A DNA stretch of 49,502 nt from DATDPM01 sp041498815 (lineage in GTDB: Bacteria; Pseudomonadota; Alphaproteobacteria; DATDPM01), in assembly GCA_041498815.1 (NCBI GenBank), contig JBGQJC010000014.1, positions 1 to 49,502 of the forward strand, given 5' to 3'. The notes beneath the pieces were generated by a model, which saw only the letters and a list, made by a program, of their open reading frames with translations, was not told the origin of the DNA and made no database searches. The position numbers and the translations under genes were made by a program. How positions within the stretch are numbered: position 1 is the stretch's first letter; each line of letters opens with the position of its first letter. Below are positions 27,530 through 36,075 of this stretch, in pieces.

Positions 27530-27670
27530 TCTGTCACCGATCTGCCATCTTCCTCCCCAGATCAAAGGTTTATCGCGGCTTCCTCGAATTAATCGGCAAA
27601 GCGGCCGCGGGTCTTTCCGACACGGCCTGCGACGCGCCATCGGCGCGCCCAACTCTTGATGGTGTGTGAC

Positions 27671-29578
27671 ATGGCCGCACGAACGGCATCGGCCACCCGC
27701 AAAGCGAGTTCCGCATCGCTCGCGCGCGGCCGCGCGGTGATCCTGGCGGCGCTGGCAAACCTTTCCACGCTTCCCGGCGTCTATCGCATGCAGGATGCGG
27801 CAGGGGCGGCGCTTTATGTCGGCAAGGCCAAGAATCTGAAGCGCCGCGTCGCGAGCTATACGCAGCTTCCCAAGCTGCCGCTCCGGCTCAAGCGCATGGT
27901 GGCGCAAACAGCCGAGCTCGAGGTGGTCACGACCCACACCGAGTCCGAGGCCCTGCTCCTCGAAAGCAATCTCATCAAGCGTTTGAAGCCGCGCTACAAC
28001 GTGCTGCTGCGCGACGACAAGTCGTTCCCGTCGATCCTGATAACGGGGCACCCATGGCCGCAGCTCACCAAGCACCGCGGGGCCCATGGGCGCCAGGGAA
28101 CCTATTTCGGGCCTTTCGCCTCGGCCGGCGCCGTCAACGACACCATGGCGGCGTTGGAGCGCGCCTTTCTGCTCCGCTCCTGCGCCGACACCGTATTCGA
28201 GCAGCGCACGCGGCCCTGTCTCCTCTATCAGATCAAGCGCTGTTCGGCCCCGTGCGTCGGGCGCATTTCCGGCGCGGACTATGCGGGCCTGGTGGGCGAG
28301 GCGTGCGATTTTTTGTCGGGCAAAAGCACCGATATCCAGCGCAAGCTGGCCCAACGCATGGAAGAGGCAAGCGCGGCACTCGATTACGAGCGCGCGGCGA
28401 TGTTTCGCGACCGCATCCGGGCGCTGACCCAAATCCAGGCCCATCAGGATATCAATCTGCCGCGGCTCGGCGATCTCGACGTGATCGCCGCCCACCAGGC
28501 CGGCGGCCACACCGCGATCCAGGTGTTCTTCTTCCGGAGCGGACGCAATTACGGCAACCGGTCCTATTTCCCGAAGCACGATCCGCAAATCCCGGTGCAA
28601 GAAGTTTTGACCGCGTTCCTGGGCCAGTTTTATGCCGCGACCCCGCCCCCGCCCCTGATCCTGCTCAGCCACCGTCCCGGCGATCCCAAGGTTTTGGAAA
28701 CTGCGCTCTCGGAGCTTGCCAAGCGGCGGGTGCGCCTCGTCGCCCCGACGCGCGGGGCCAAGCGCAAGCTCGTGATCAATGCCCTGGAGAACGCGCGCGA
28801 GGCGTTGGGACGGCGCCTGGCGGAAAGCGCCACCCAGCGCCGCTTGCTGGAGCGCGTCGCCGAAATCTTCGGCCTGGAAAGCCCGCCCGAGCGGATCGAG
28901 GTCTATGACAACAGCCACGTGTTCGGGGCGCACGCCGTGGGCGCGATGATCGTGGCCGGACCCGAGGGTCTGATGAAGAGCGCCTACCGCAAATTCACGA
29001 TCCGGTTCCTGGACGGTGCGGGCAAAGCCCCGCCCAAGGGCGGCGACGATTACGCGATGATCCGCGAGGTGCTGACGCGCCGTTTCGCCCGGGCGTTGCG
29101 CGAAGATCCCGAGCGCGCCAGCGGCGGCTGGCCCGACATGATCTTGATCGACGGCGGCGCCGGTCATCTCTCGGCAGCCTTGGACGCCCTGGCCGATCTC
29201 GGCGTCGCCGATGTCGCCGTCGCCGCGATCGCCAAGGGCCCGGACCGCAACGCGGGCCGCGAGCGTTTCTTCGCGCCGGGGCGCCCGCCCTTCGCCCTCG
29301 ATCCCCAGGATCCGGCCCTCTATTTCCTCCAGCGCCTGCGCGACGAGGCCCACCGCTTCGCCATCGGCGCGCACCGCGCCAAGCGCTCCAAAGCGATCGG
29401 CCATTCGGTTCTGGACGAGATTCCGGGGATCGGCGCGCGCCGCAAACGGGCCCTCCTGCACCATTTCGGCTCCGCCCGCGGCGTCGCCGGCGCCGGGCTC
29501 ACCGATCTCGAACTGGTCGAGGGAATCAGCCGCGCGGTCGCCAAAAAAATTTATGATCACTTCCACGGCGGCGGATAG
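27671..29578 (+). CDS. uvrC: Excinuclease ABC subunit C
   Basis: Nuclease of nucleotide excision repair making both incisions around a lesion bound by UvrB. Order of domains: GIY-YIG nuclease (GVYRMQDAAGAALYVGKAKNLKRR, near the N-terminus), Cys-containing FeS-type region (RSCADTVFEQRTRPCLLYQIKRCSAPC), UVR domain (KLAQRMEEASAALDYERAAMF), RNase H-like endonuclease (YDNSHVFG, DMILIDGGAGHL), and tandem HhH (IPGIGARRKRALLHHFGSA). The ATG at 27671 (MAARTASATRK) is the most likely of several clustered starts (TTG 27656, ATG 27659); none has a strong ribosome-binding site. 635 residues with this start. pgsA follows 72 bases downstream. Confidence 0.97.
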   Translation: MAARTASATRKASSASLARGRAVILAALANLSTLPGVYRMQDAAGAALYVGKAKNLKRRVASYTQLPKLPLRLKRMVAQTAELEVVTTHTESEALLLESNLIKRLKPRYNVLLRDDKSFPSILITGHPWPQLTKHRGAHGRQGTYFGPFASAGAVNDTMAALERAFLLRSCADTVFEQRTRPCLLYQIKRCSAPCVGRISGADYAGLVGEACDFLSGKSTDIQRKLAQRMEEASAALDYERAAMFRDRIRALTQIQAHQDINLPRLGDLDVIAAHQAGGHTAIQVFFFRSGRNYGNRSYFPKHDPQIPVQEVLTAFLGQFYAATPPPPLILLSHRPGDPKVLETALSELAKRRVRLVAPTRGAKRKLVINALENAREALGRRLAESATQRRLLERVAEIFGLESPPERIEVYDNSHVFGAHAVGAMIVAGPEGLMKSAYRKFTIRFLDGAGKAPPKGGDDYAMIREVLTRRFARALREDPERASGGWPDMILIDGGAGHLSAALDALADLGVADVAVAAIAKGPDRNAGRERFFAPGRPPFALDPQDPALYFLQRLRDEAHRFAIGAHRAKRSKAIGHSVLDEIPGIGARRKRALLHHFGSARGVAGAGLTDLELVEGISRAVAKKIYDHFHGGG

Positions 29579-29650
29579 AATGGCCGATGTGCCGTATGGC
29601 GCGGATCGCGCGGCGCCCCCATTTCGCTCCCGCCGCGGCGGAGTCCTGGC

Positions 29651-30244
29651 ATGATCACCAGCCTTCCCAATCTGCTGACGCTTTCGCGGATCGTCGTGAT
29701 TCCGGTTCTGGTCGCCCTGTTCTTTTTACCGGGCGAGGCGGCGAAATGGAGCGCCTTGGTCCTGTTCACGCTGGCCGGGATCACCGATTACTTCGACGGC
29801 TATTTCGCCCGCAGCCGGCGGCAGATTTCGGCCTTGGGAAGATTCCTCGATCCGGTCGCGGACAAGCTCTTGGTCGCCTCCGTGATCCTGCTGTTGGTCG
29901 CCTTCGGGCGAATCTCGGACTGGACCGTGCTGCCGGCTCTGGTCATCCTCTGCCGCGAGATTCTGGTTTCGGGTCTGCGCGAATTCCTGGCGGGACTCCG
30001 CGTGCGCGTGCCCGTCAGCCGGCTCGCCAAATGGAAGACCACGATCCAGATGGTGGCGATCGGCTTCCTGATCGTCGGCGATGCGGCGCCGCCGGCCATT
30101 CCGGCGCTCGAGATCGGCGCCGTTGGGCTGTGGATCGCGGCGGCGTTGACGATGGTTACGGGCTACGATTACCTGCGCGCCGGGCTCAAATACATGACGG
30201 CGCCGGAGCGAGGCGGCAAACGGGCGGGCGGTTCCGCCGGTTGA
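29651..30244 (+). CDS. pgsA: CDP-diacylglycerol--glycerol-3-phosphate 3-phosphatidyltransferase
   Basis: Makes phosphatidylglycerol phosphate, the committed step to phosphatidylglycerol and cardiolipin, in the inner membrane. The 197-residue protein starts with SLPNLLTLSRIVVIPVLV, the usual PgsA N-terminus, and has the CDP-OH-P motif D-x2-D-G-x2-A-R-x8-G-x3-D-x3-D in DYFDGYFARSRRQ and GRFLDPVADK. Four hydrophobic segments are visible. The uvrC-pgsA order is widespread in proteobacteria and continues here into the molybdopterin genes, as in many alphaproteobacteria. Confidence 0.96.
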   Translation: MITSLPNLLTLSRIVVIPVLVALFFLPGEAAKWSALVLFTLAGITDYFDGYFARSRRQISALGRFLDPVADKLLVASVILLLVAFGRISDWTVLPALVILCREILVSGLREFLAGLRVRVPVSRLAKWKTTIQMVAIGFLIVGDAAPPAIPALEIGAVGLWIAAALTMVTGYDYLRAGLKYMTAPERGGKRAGGSAG

Positions 30245-30353
30245 ATCCGTCGCGCGAAAGCCGATTTTTAGTCAGGGACCTTGGCCGAGCGCACGGCCAG
30301 GAAAGCGCCCTAAGAGTCTTGCGAATCTCGGGCTCTCGGTCGAGGACGGCTTG

Positions 30354-31634
30354 ATGACGGTGCTGGAGAACGATTGCTTTGCCCAAGCCGGCGAGTTGAT
30401 GCGCCTTGGCCACGCACTGGCGCTGCTCGATGCCGAGCTGCGTCCGGTGACGGCGACGGAACAGGTCCCGCTAGCCGAAGCCTTGCACCGGGTGCTCGCG
30501 GAAAATGTCGTGGCAACGTTGGACGTGCCGCCCGCCGACAACGCGGCGGTGGACGGTTACGCCGTCTATTTCGACGACCTGAAGCCCGATTCCGAGACCG
30601 TTTTGCCCATCGCCGGGCGCATCGCCGCCGGCCATCCTTTGGGGAGGCCCACCAGAAGGGGTGACGCCTATCGCATCTTCACCGGCGCGCCGATCCCGGC
30701 CGATTCCAGCGGCTCTCGCCCCGACACCGTGGCGATGCAGGAAGATTGCGTGGTCGACGGGGGCATGGTCCGGATTCCGGCCGGCGTCGCGCGCGGCGCC
30801 AATGCCCGCAAGCGCGCCGAGGACATCGCCACGGGCGACACCGTGCTGTCGCGCGGCCGGCGCCTGCTGGCGCCCGACATCGGCCTTGCCGCCTCGCTCG
30901 GCCGCGCCGTGCTGACGGTTTTCGAGCCACTCCGGGTCGCCGTGTTCTCGACCGGGGACGAGATCAGAGATCCGGGCGCGGCGCTTCCCAAAGGCGCGAT
31001 CTACGATTCGAACCGCTTCGGGATCGTGGCGCTTCTCCAGGGGCTTGCGTGCCGCGTCACCGACCTCGGGATTCTGCCCGACGATGCGGCCGCCATTACC
31101 GCGGCGCTGGCAAAGGCGGCAAAAGATCATCACGTTTTGATCACCTCGGGCGGCGTTTCGACCGGCGAGGAGGACCACGTGCGGGCCGCGGTCGAATCCT
31201 TGGGTGCGGTCCATTTCTGGCGCCTCGCGATCAAGCCCGGCCGTCCCATCGCGCTGGGGCGGATCGCGGATCAGGGGCGCGAATGCGTCTTCATCGGTTT
31301 GCCGGGCAATCCGGTCGCGGTGATGGTGACGTTCCTGCGCATCGCCCGGCCCGCGATTCTGCGTCTCTCTGGCGCCGATTGCCCCGCCCCCTTCGTTTTC
31401 AAGGTCGCCGCCGGTTTCGCGCTTAAGAAGAAACGCGACCGGGTCGAATGGATTCGGGCGCGCTTGATTAGCAAAGGCGGCGCGCTCATCGCGCAAAAGC
31501 ACGAGAAGGACGGCTCGGGAATCCTCACCTCGATGGCCGAGTCGGACGGTTTGGTGGAGCTCGGCGAAGAGGTGCGCGAGGTCAAGAACGGCGACCCCGT
31601 GGACTTTCTGCCGTTCAGCGAGGTGATGTCGTGA
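30354..31634 (+). CDS. moeA: Molybdopterin molybdotransferase MoeA
   Basis: Inserts molybdate into adenylated molybdopterin. The 426-residue protein shows the MoeA N-terminal domain (PLAEALHRVLAENV, DVPPADNAAVDGYAV), the MPT-binding MogA-like domain (RVAVFSTGDEI, GAIYDSNRFGI, ITSGGVSTGEEDH, FIGLPGNPVAVMVTFL) and the small C-terminal beta domain. The ATG at 30354 is preferred to the TTG at 30351; GAGGAC lies about 8 bases upstream. The stop overlaps the moaD GTG by four bases (GTGA), so translation is coupled. Confidence 0.95.
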   Translation: MTVLENDCFAQAGELMRLGHALALLDAELRPVTATEQVPLAEALHRVLAENVVATLDVPPADNAAVDGYAVYFDDLKPDSETVLPIAGRIAAGHPLGRPTRRGDAYRIFTGAPIPADSSGSRPDTVAMQEDCVVDGGMVRIPAGVARGANARKRAEDIATGDTVLSRGRRLLAPDIGLAASLGRAVLTVFEPLRVAVFSTGDEIRDPGAALPKGAIYDSNRFGIVALLQGLACRVTDLGILPDDAAAITAALAKAAKDHHVLITSGGVSTGEEDHVRAAVESLGAVHFWRLAIKPGRPIALGRIADQGRECVFIGLPGNPVAVMVTFLRIARPAILRLSGADCPAPFVFKVAAGFALKKKRDRVEWIRARLISKGGALIAQKHEKDGSGILTSMAESDGLVELGEEVREVKNGDPVDFLPFSEVMS

Positions 31635-31882
31635 AGATTCTCTATTTCGCCTGGATCCGGTCCAAGACCGGGATCGCCGCGGAAGAGGTGAGCCCGCCTG
31701 CCAGCGTCACCGACGTCGCCTCTCTCGTCGCCTGGCTCAAGACGCGGGGCGGCGGCTTCGCCGAGGCGCTGTCCGATCCCCGAATCGTGCGCGTGGCGGT
31801 CAATCAGGAATACGCCAAATTCAACCACCCCGTCGCCGCCAGCGACGAGATCGCGCTGTTTCCGCCCGTCACCGGAGGCTGA
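31631..31882 (+). CDS. moaD: Molybdopterin synthase sulfur carrier subunit MoaD
   Basis: Ubiquitin-like small subunit (83 residues) of molybdopterin synthase. Its C-terminal Gly-Gly (PPVTGG) is adenylated and converted to the thiocarboxylate that donates sulfur. The GTG start lies inside the moeA stop (GTGA overlap). MKILYFAWIRSKTG and the closing IALFPPVTGG match the family. moaE starts two bases after its stop. Confidence 0.95.
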   Translation: MKILYFAWIRSKTGIAAEEVSPPASVTDVASLVAWLKTRGGGFAEALSDPRIVRVAVNQEYAKFNHPVAASDEIALFPPVTGG

Positions 31883-31884
31883 CG

Positions 31885-32346
31885 ATGATTCGCGTGCAGC
31901 GCGAGGATTTCGACGTCGGGGCGGAGTTGGCGGGACTGACCGCGGGGAAAACTTCGATCGGCGGGCTGGCGGTATTCGTCGGCCTGGTGCGGGATGTGGC
32001 CGAAGGCCAACCGGTGCGCGCCATGACCCTGGAACATTATCCGGGCATGACCGAGAAAAAGCTTGCCGAGATCGAAGCCAAGGCGCAGCGGCGCTGGCCG
32101 CTCGACGCTACTCTGGTCATCCACCGCTTCGGAGAGCTCAAGCCCGGCGACCGCATCGTGCTGGTCGCGGTCACCTCCGCGCACCGCGAGGCGGCGTTTG
32201 AGGCTTGCCGGTTCCTGATCGACTGGCTGAAGACCGAGGCGCCGTTCTGGAAGCTCGAGGATAGGGGCGCGCAAGTGTCGTGGGTCGAGGCCAGCCAATC
32301 GGACGCGTCTGCGGCCGGGCGCTGGAAATCCGATAAAAGAAGCTAA
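31885..32346 (+). CDS. moaE: Molybdopterin synthase catalytic subunit MoaE
   Basis: Large subunit of molybdopterin synthase; it binds precursor Z and receives sulfur from MoaD. The 153-residue protein has GGLAVFVGLVRD near the N-terminus, the conserved LEHYPGMTEKKL, and the active-site lysines K116 and K123 in WLKTEAPFWK, equivalent to K119 and K126 of E. coli. SAHREAAFEAC is a family hallmark. It is the last gene of moeA-moaD-moaE and converges on ilvE with 13 bases between the stops. Confidence 0.96.
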   Translation: MIRVQREDFDVGAELAGLTAGKTSIGGLAVFVGLVRDVAEGQPVRAMTLEHYPGMTEKKLAEIEAKAQRRWPLDATLVIHRFGELKPGDRIVLVAVTSAHREAAFEACRFLIDWLKTEAPFWKLEDRGAQVSWVEASQSDASAAGRWKSDKRS

Positions 32347-32359
32347 CGCGCCGGCGCTC

Positions 32360-33253
32360 TTAGGCGGCAGAAGCGGCGCGGCCGTCCCGGACCAGGCGCT
32401 CGTAATCTTCCATCAGCCGGCAGGTGACGGGGCCGACGTTGAATTTGTAGGGTCCGATCTCGCCGACCGGCGTCACCTCGACCGCGGTGCCGGTCAGGAA
32501 TACCTCATCGGTGTGGGCGAATTCCTCCGGCATGATGGCGCGCTCAATCACCTTGATGCCGTGCCCGCGTGCAAGCCCGATCACGGTCTGGCGCGTAATG
32601 CCGTCCAAAAAGCAGTCGGGAATGGGCGTGTGCAGCTCGCCGTTCTGCACCAGGAAAATGTTGGCCCCCGTCCCCTCGGCCACGCGGCCCCGGTAATCGA
32701 GCATCAGGGCGTCGTCGTAACCGGCGTCTTCGGCGGCGTGCTTGGAGAGCGTGCAGATCATGTAAAGCCCCGCCGCCTTGCTCATGGTCGGCGCGGTATC
32801 GGGCGCGGGCCTTTTCCATTTTCCGATCCCCAGGCGGATGCCGCGCATCCTGGCCTCGGCGCTGAAATAGGTCGGCCACGGCCAGGCCGCGATCGCCACA
32901 TGGATCCGGTTCTTGCGCGCGGAAACCGCCATCATCTCGCTGCCGCGCCAGGCGACCGGACGGACATAGCCGTCCACGATCTTCTGTTCGGCCACGACCG
33001 CGAGCGCGGCCGCCTCGATCTCGCCCTGCGAATACGGGATTTCGAATCCCAACACCCGGGCCGACATGAACAGCCGTTCCGAATGCTCGCGCAGCTTGAA
33101 GATGCGCCCGCCGTAAACGCGCTCGCCTTCGAACACACAACTCGCGTAATGCAGCCCGTGGCTGAGCACATGAATCTTGGCCTCGCGCCAAGGCACCAAT
33201 CCGCCGTTGAACCAGATGACGCCGTCGCGGTCGTCAAAGGGAATAAGAGTCAT
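32360..33253 (-). CDS. ilvE: Branched-chain amino acid aminotransferase
   Basis: Class IV PLP aminotransferase making the last step of valine, leucine and isoleucine synthesis. The 297-residue protein contains VLSHGLHYASCVFEGERVY, FRL-type IFKLREHSERLF, the PLP Lys159 in TMSKAAGLYM, GRVAEGTGANIFLV and the phosphate-binding FLTGTAVEVTPVG. The ATG at 33253 (MTLIPFDDRDGVIWFNG) has GGAG upstream and is the usual start; the longer frame is an artefact. It is divergent from a MarR-type regulator, a pairing recurrent in Rhodospirillales, which may hint at co-regulation. Confidence 0.94.
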   Translation of the reverse strand: MTLIPFDDRDGVIWFNGGLVPWREAKIHVLSHGLHYASCVFEGERVYGGRIFKLREHSERLFMSARVLGFEIPYSQGEIEAAALAVVAEQKIVDGYVRPVAWRGSEMMAVSARKNRIHVAIAAWPWPTYFSAEARMRGIRLGIGKWKRPAPDTAPTMSKAAGLYMICTLSKHAAEDAGYDDALMLDYRGRVAEGTGANIFLVQNGELHTPIPDCFLDGITRQTVIGLARGHGIKVIERAIMPEEFAHTDEVFLTGTAVEVTPVGEIGPYKFNVGPVTCRLMEDYERLVRDGRAASAA

Positions 33254-33351
33254 GCGGTGTTCCGCTCCTGCCCCACCCGGCACGGTGAACGGCCGCGCCC
33301 CCCGCGCCCTCAGCGTCGCCCCTCGCCCTTGGGCGGCGAACCCGAAGGGCA

Positions 33352-33380
33352 TTGCATACGGTAGCTTTCTGCGGCATATA
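33352..33380 (+). promoter_or_regulatory. Candidate promoter of the MarR gene (possibly leaderless)
   Basis: TTGCAT (33352-33357), a 17-base spacer, then CATATA (33375-33380). This would place the transcription start at or within a base or two of the MarR ATG at 33388, which has no ribosome-binding sequence in front of it. The -10 match is weak. Confidence 0.35.
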
Positions 33381-33387
33381 TGTCAAC

Positions 33388-33903
33388 ATGGCTGACGTAA
33401 AATCGGGGGTTAACCCGCCGTTCCTGCGCGACGAGGAGCTGCGCCAGGGCATGGAATTTCTATTTTACGCCTACCGCGATTTCACCGCCGAGCCGGACGC
33501 CATGCTGGTGAAATACGGGTTCGGGCGGGCCCATCACCGGGTGATCTATTTCGTCGGCCGCAATCCCGGCATTACGGTCTCGGAGCTTCTGGGAATCCTT
33601 CGCATCACCAAACAAAGCTTATCCCGCGTGCTGGGCCAGCTGGTGCGCGACGGCTTCATCACCCAGCGCCCCGGCACCAGAGACCGCCGCCAGCGCCTTT
33701 TGGAACTGACCGCCAAAGGCACCGGGCTCGAGCGTCAACTCTCCCAGAACCAGCGCGAGCGCATCGCGCGGGCCTACCGCCAGGCCGGGGCCGAGGCGGT
33801 GGAAGGCTTCCGCAAGGTGCTGACCGGAATCATCAACGAAGCGGACCGGGGCAAGGCCGGCCGGCCGGTCGCGGCGCGCGATTTCGGCCCGCGCAGCCGA
33901 TAG
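33388..33903 (+). CDS. MarR-family transcriptional regulator
   Basis: A 171-residue winged-helix regulator. The DNA-binding core is HHRVIYFVGRNPGITVSELLGILRITKQSLSRVLGQLVRDGFI, with the wing RPGTRDRRQRLLELTAKG. The ATG at 33388 is preferred over a start at 33352 because it gives a normal MarR N-terminus, although no ribosome-binding site precedes it. It is followed by an OmpR-type response regulator and an EnvZ-like kinase on the same strand, 33 bases later. Effector unknown. Confidence 0.9.
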   Translation: MADVKSGVNPPFLRDEELRQGMEFLFYAYRDFTAEPDAMLVKYGFGRAHHRVIYFVGRNPGITVSELLGILRITKQSLSRVLGQLVRDGFITQRPGTRDRRQRLLELTAKGTGLERQLSQNQRERIARAYRQAGAEAVEGFRKVLTGIINEADRGKAGRPVAARDFGPRSR

Positions 33904-33936
33904 CGGGCGCGGCACCAGCGCGGCTATACTCGCGTC

Positions 33937-34620
33937 ATGACCGCCGATCTCCCGCATATCCTGGTGGTCGATGACGACACGCGGCTGCGCGGCTTGCTCC
34001 GCAAATACCTCACCGACAGCGGCTTTCGCGTCACCACCGCCGCCGATGCGGCCGAGGCGCGGGTCCGGCTCGCGAGTCTGGCCTTCGACCTCATCGTGCT
34101 CGACGTCATGATGCCGGGCGAATCCGGGCTCGCCTTCGTGCGGGCCCTGCGCCCTGAAAGCCAGGTCCCGATCCTGTTGCTCACCGCCATGGGCGACGCG
34201 CAAGACCGGGTGCGGGGCCTCGAGACCGGCGCGGACGACTATCTGCACAAGCCGTTCGAGCCGCGCGAATTGGTGCTGCGCATCCAGAGCATCCTGCGCC
34301 GCCTTCCGAGCGAGGCGGACGGCGCCCCGGAGATCCGCCTCGGCGATTGCCGCTTCGATCTGGCGCGCGAGGAGTTGAAGCGCGGCCCCGATGTCGTGCG
34401 CCTCACCACCGCCGAGGCGGGGCTTTTGAAGGCCCTCGCGATGAGTGCGGGTGCTGCGCTCTCCCGCGAGGAACTGGGACGGCGTTGCGCCATGGCCGGG
34501 GGTTTGCGCGCCGTCGACGTCCAGGTCACGCGGCTGCGCCGCAAAATCGAGCCCGATCCCAAGCTGCCACGCTATCTGCAAACCGTGCGCGGCAAGGGCT
34601 ACGTCCTGCGGCCGGATTGA
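33937..34620 (+). CDS. OmpR-family response regulator
   Basis: A 227-residue two-component response regulator. The receiver domain has acidic pocket D12-D13, phospho-acceptor D56 (IVLDVMMPG), T83 (LLTAMG) and K105 (LHKPF). The winged-helix output domain at the C-terminus contains LTTAEAGLLKALAM, VDVQVTRLRRKIEPDP and VRGKGYVL. The cognate kinase starts five bases after its stop. Target genes are not evident. Confidence 0.94.
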   Translation: MTADLPHILVVDDDTRLRGLLRKYLTDSGFRVTTAADAAEARVRLASLAFDLIVLDVMMPGESGLAFVRALRPESQVPILLLTAMGDAQDRVRGLETGADDYLHKPFEPRELVLRIQSILRRLPSEADGAPEIRLGDCRFDLAREELKRGPDVVRLTTAEAGLLKALAMSAGAALSREELGRRCAMAGGLRAVDVQVTRLRRKIEPDPKLPRYLQTVRGKGYVLRPD

Positions 34621-34625
34621 GGATC

Positions 34626-35966
34626 ATGGCGCCCCCCGTCATCAAGCGCGGCGAGTCGATGATCAAGCGGTTCCTGCCGCACACGCTGCTGCCGCGCGCC
34701 CTGCTCATCGTCGTCATCCCCCTCATCCTGCTGCAGCTGGTTACGGCCTACGTCTTCTATGAACGTCACTGGGAGGCGATCTCCTGGCGGCTTTCGACCG
34801 CGCTCGCGGGCGACATTGCCGCGGTCATCGAGTCCTTCGAGCGCGACGCCAATGAAAGCAATCGAGCCTTCGTGCTGGACATGGCTCATCGCGACATGGG
34901 GCTCGTGGTCGCCTGGCAGCCGAATGTCTCGCTGCCGCGCCCCCTTCCCTTGCCGCATGAACGCCAACTCGAGCAGATGCTCGCCCGCGCCTTGGACGAA
35001 CGCGTGCAACGCCCGTATCAGATCGAGTATCGCCAGTTCGCGAGGGAGGTTTACATCGCCATCGAGCTTCCCGGCGGGATGCTCGGCATCACGACCTCCA
35101 GCAAGCGGCTGTACAGCACCACCACCTATATTTTCCTGCTCTGGATGGTCGGGACCTCACTCGTGCTGTTCGGGGTCGCGACACTGTTCATGCGCAACCA
35201 GGTGCGCCCCATCCACCGCCTGGCCGAGGCCGCGGACAATTTCGGCAAGGGCCTCGATGTCCCCGATTTCAAGCCCGAGGGGGCGACCGAGGTCCGGCGC
35301 GCCGCCGCCGCCTTCAAGCTGATGCGCGCGCGCATCGAGCGCCAGATCGCCCAGCGCACCGAAATGCTGGCCGGCGTGTCTCACGACCTTGGCACGGTCT
35401 TGACCCGGATGAAGCTGCAGCTCGCCATGCTTGCGGAGTCGCCGGAGCAGGCCGCGCTCAAATCCGACGTCGCCGACATGGAAAAGATGGTCGAGGCCTA
35501 CCTCGCCTTTGCGCGCGGCGAAAGCGCCGAGCCGCCCGAGGAAACCGATCTTTCGGCCATGATCGAGGAAGTCGCCGCCGGCTTCCGCCGCAACGGCAAG
35601 TCGCTCGCGGTCGACGTGTCGCGCGGGATCGTGGTGCCGCTGCGTCAGGCCGCGTTCAAGCGCTGCCTCATGAATGTGTTGTCCAACGCCACCCGCCACG
35701 CCCGCAATGTCTGGGTGGCGGCGGAAAAACATGACCACAGCATCGACATTTCGATCGACGACGACGGACCCGGGATCCCGGCCGATCAACGCGAGGCGGT
35801 GTTCAAGCCCTTCTTCCGTCTCGATCCATCGCGCAACCTCGAAACCGGGGCCGCCGGCTTGGGGCTGACGATTGCCCTCGACGTCATGCGCCGCCACGGC
35901 GGCGACATCCTTCTTGGGGATTCGGCCCACGGCGGGCTTAACGTGACGCTGCGGCTCCCGCTGTGA
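34626..35966 (+). CDS. EnvZ-like sensor histidine kinase
   Basis: A 446-residue inner-membrane kinase for the preceding regulator. Layout: TM1 (about 24-44), a periplasmic domain (about 45-165), TM2 (about 168-189), HAMP (about 190-240), DHp with H253 in the H-box, and HATPase with N-box NVLSNATRHA, G1 DDDGPGIP and G2 GLGLTIA. The H-box reads VSHDLGTVLTRM, where EnvZ-type kinases usually have SHDLRTPLT: Arg is Gly and Pro is Val. The signal sensed is unknown. GAGG overlapping the regulator's stop serves as ribosome-binding site for the ATG at 34626; an ATG at 34659 is an alternative. Confidence 0.92.
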   Translation: MAPPVIKRGESMIKRFLPHTLLPRALLIVVIPLILLQLVTAYVFYERHWEAISWRLSTALAGDIAAVIESFERDANESNRAFVLDMAHRDMGLVVAWQPNVSLPRPLPLPHERQLEQMLARALDERVQRPYQIEYRQFAREVYIAIELPGGMLGITTSSKRLYSTTTYIFLLWMVGTSLVLFGVATLFMRNQVRPIHRLAEAADNFGKGLDVPDFKPEGATEVRRAAAAFKLMRARIERQIAQRTEMLAGVSHDLGTVLTRMKLQLAMLAESPEQAALKSDVADMEKMVEAYLAFARGESAEPPEETDLSAMIEEVAAGFRRNGKSLAVDVSRGIVVPLRQAAFKRCLMNVLSNATRHARNVWVAAEKHDHSIDISIDDDGPGIPADQREAVFKPFFRLDPSRNLETGAAGLGLTIALDVMRRHGGDILLGDSAHGGLNVTLRLPL

Positions 35967-36000
35967 GCCGGGTCAGGCCAAGATCCTCCCGCAAATAAGA

Positions 36001-36022
36001 ACGGCCGCCCGAAGGCGGCCGT
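36001..36022. terminator. Bidirectional intrinsic terminator between kinase and phasin genes
   Basis: ACGGCCGCC (36001-36009), loop CGAA, GGCGGCCGT (36014-36022): a perfect 9-base GC-rich stem with a stable tetraloop. It lies between convergent genes, with T-containing tails on both strands (AATCTTCTCGTTT on plus, TCTTATTTG on minus). Confidence 0.75.
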
Positions 36023-36035
36023 AATCTTCTCGTTT

Positions 36036-36073
36036 CGCCCGCCCGAAGATCGGGCCCGGGCGGTGCAATTTTT
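36036..36073 (+). terminator. Second hairpin with U-run downstream of the kinase gene
   Basis: CGCCCG-CCCGA (36036-36046) pairs with TCGGG-CC-CGGGCG (36050-36062), with a 2-base bulge and a 3-base loop. Five T residues follow at 36069-36073. It backs up the hairpin at 36001 for plus-strand transcription and ends just before the phasin stop codon. Confidence 0.5.
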
Positions 36074-36075
36074 CG

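Larger units (their letters stand above)
27162..27670. other. 509-base gene-free, partly AT-rich region before uvrC
   Basis: No ORF in it has gene-like composition or a ribosome-binding site. Bases 27222-27240 hold a weak hairpin (GCGGTT/AACCGC) that may end SDR transcription. From about 27290 to 27450 the sequence turns AT-rich, with runs of nine T (27377-27385) and repeated T/A stretches. Two perfect palindromes follow (27429-27445 and 27509-27529). The uvrC promoter must lie here or in the last 100 bases. A small RNA or regulator binding region is possible but not shown. Confidence 0.6.

Noticed and set aside
27374..29566. Long minus-strand ORF opposite uvrC
   Set aside because: Antisense shadow of uvrC, with low-complexity composition and no family resemblance.
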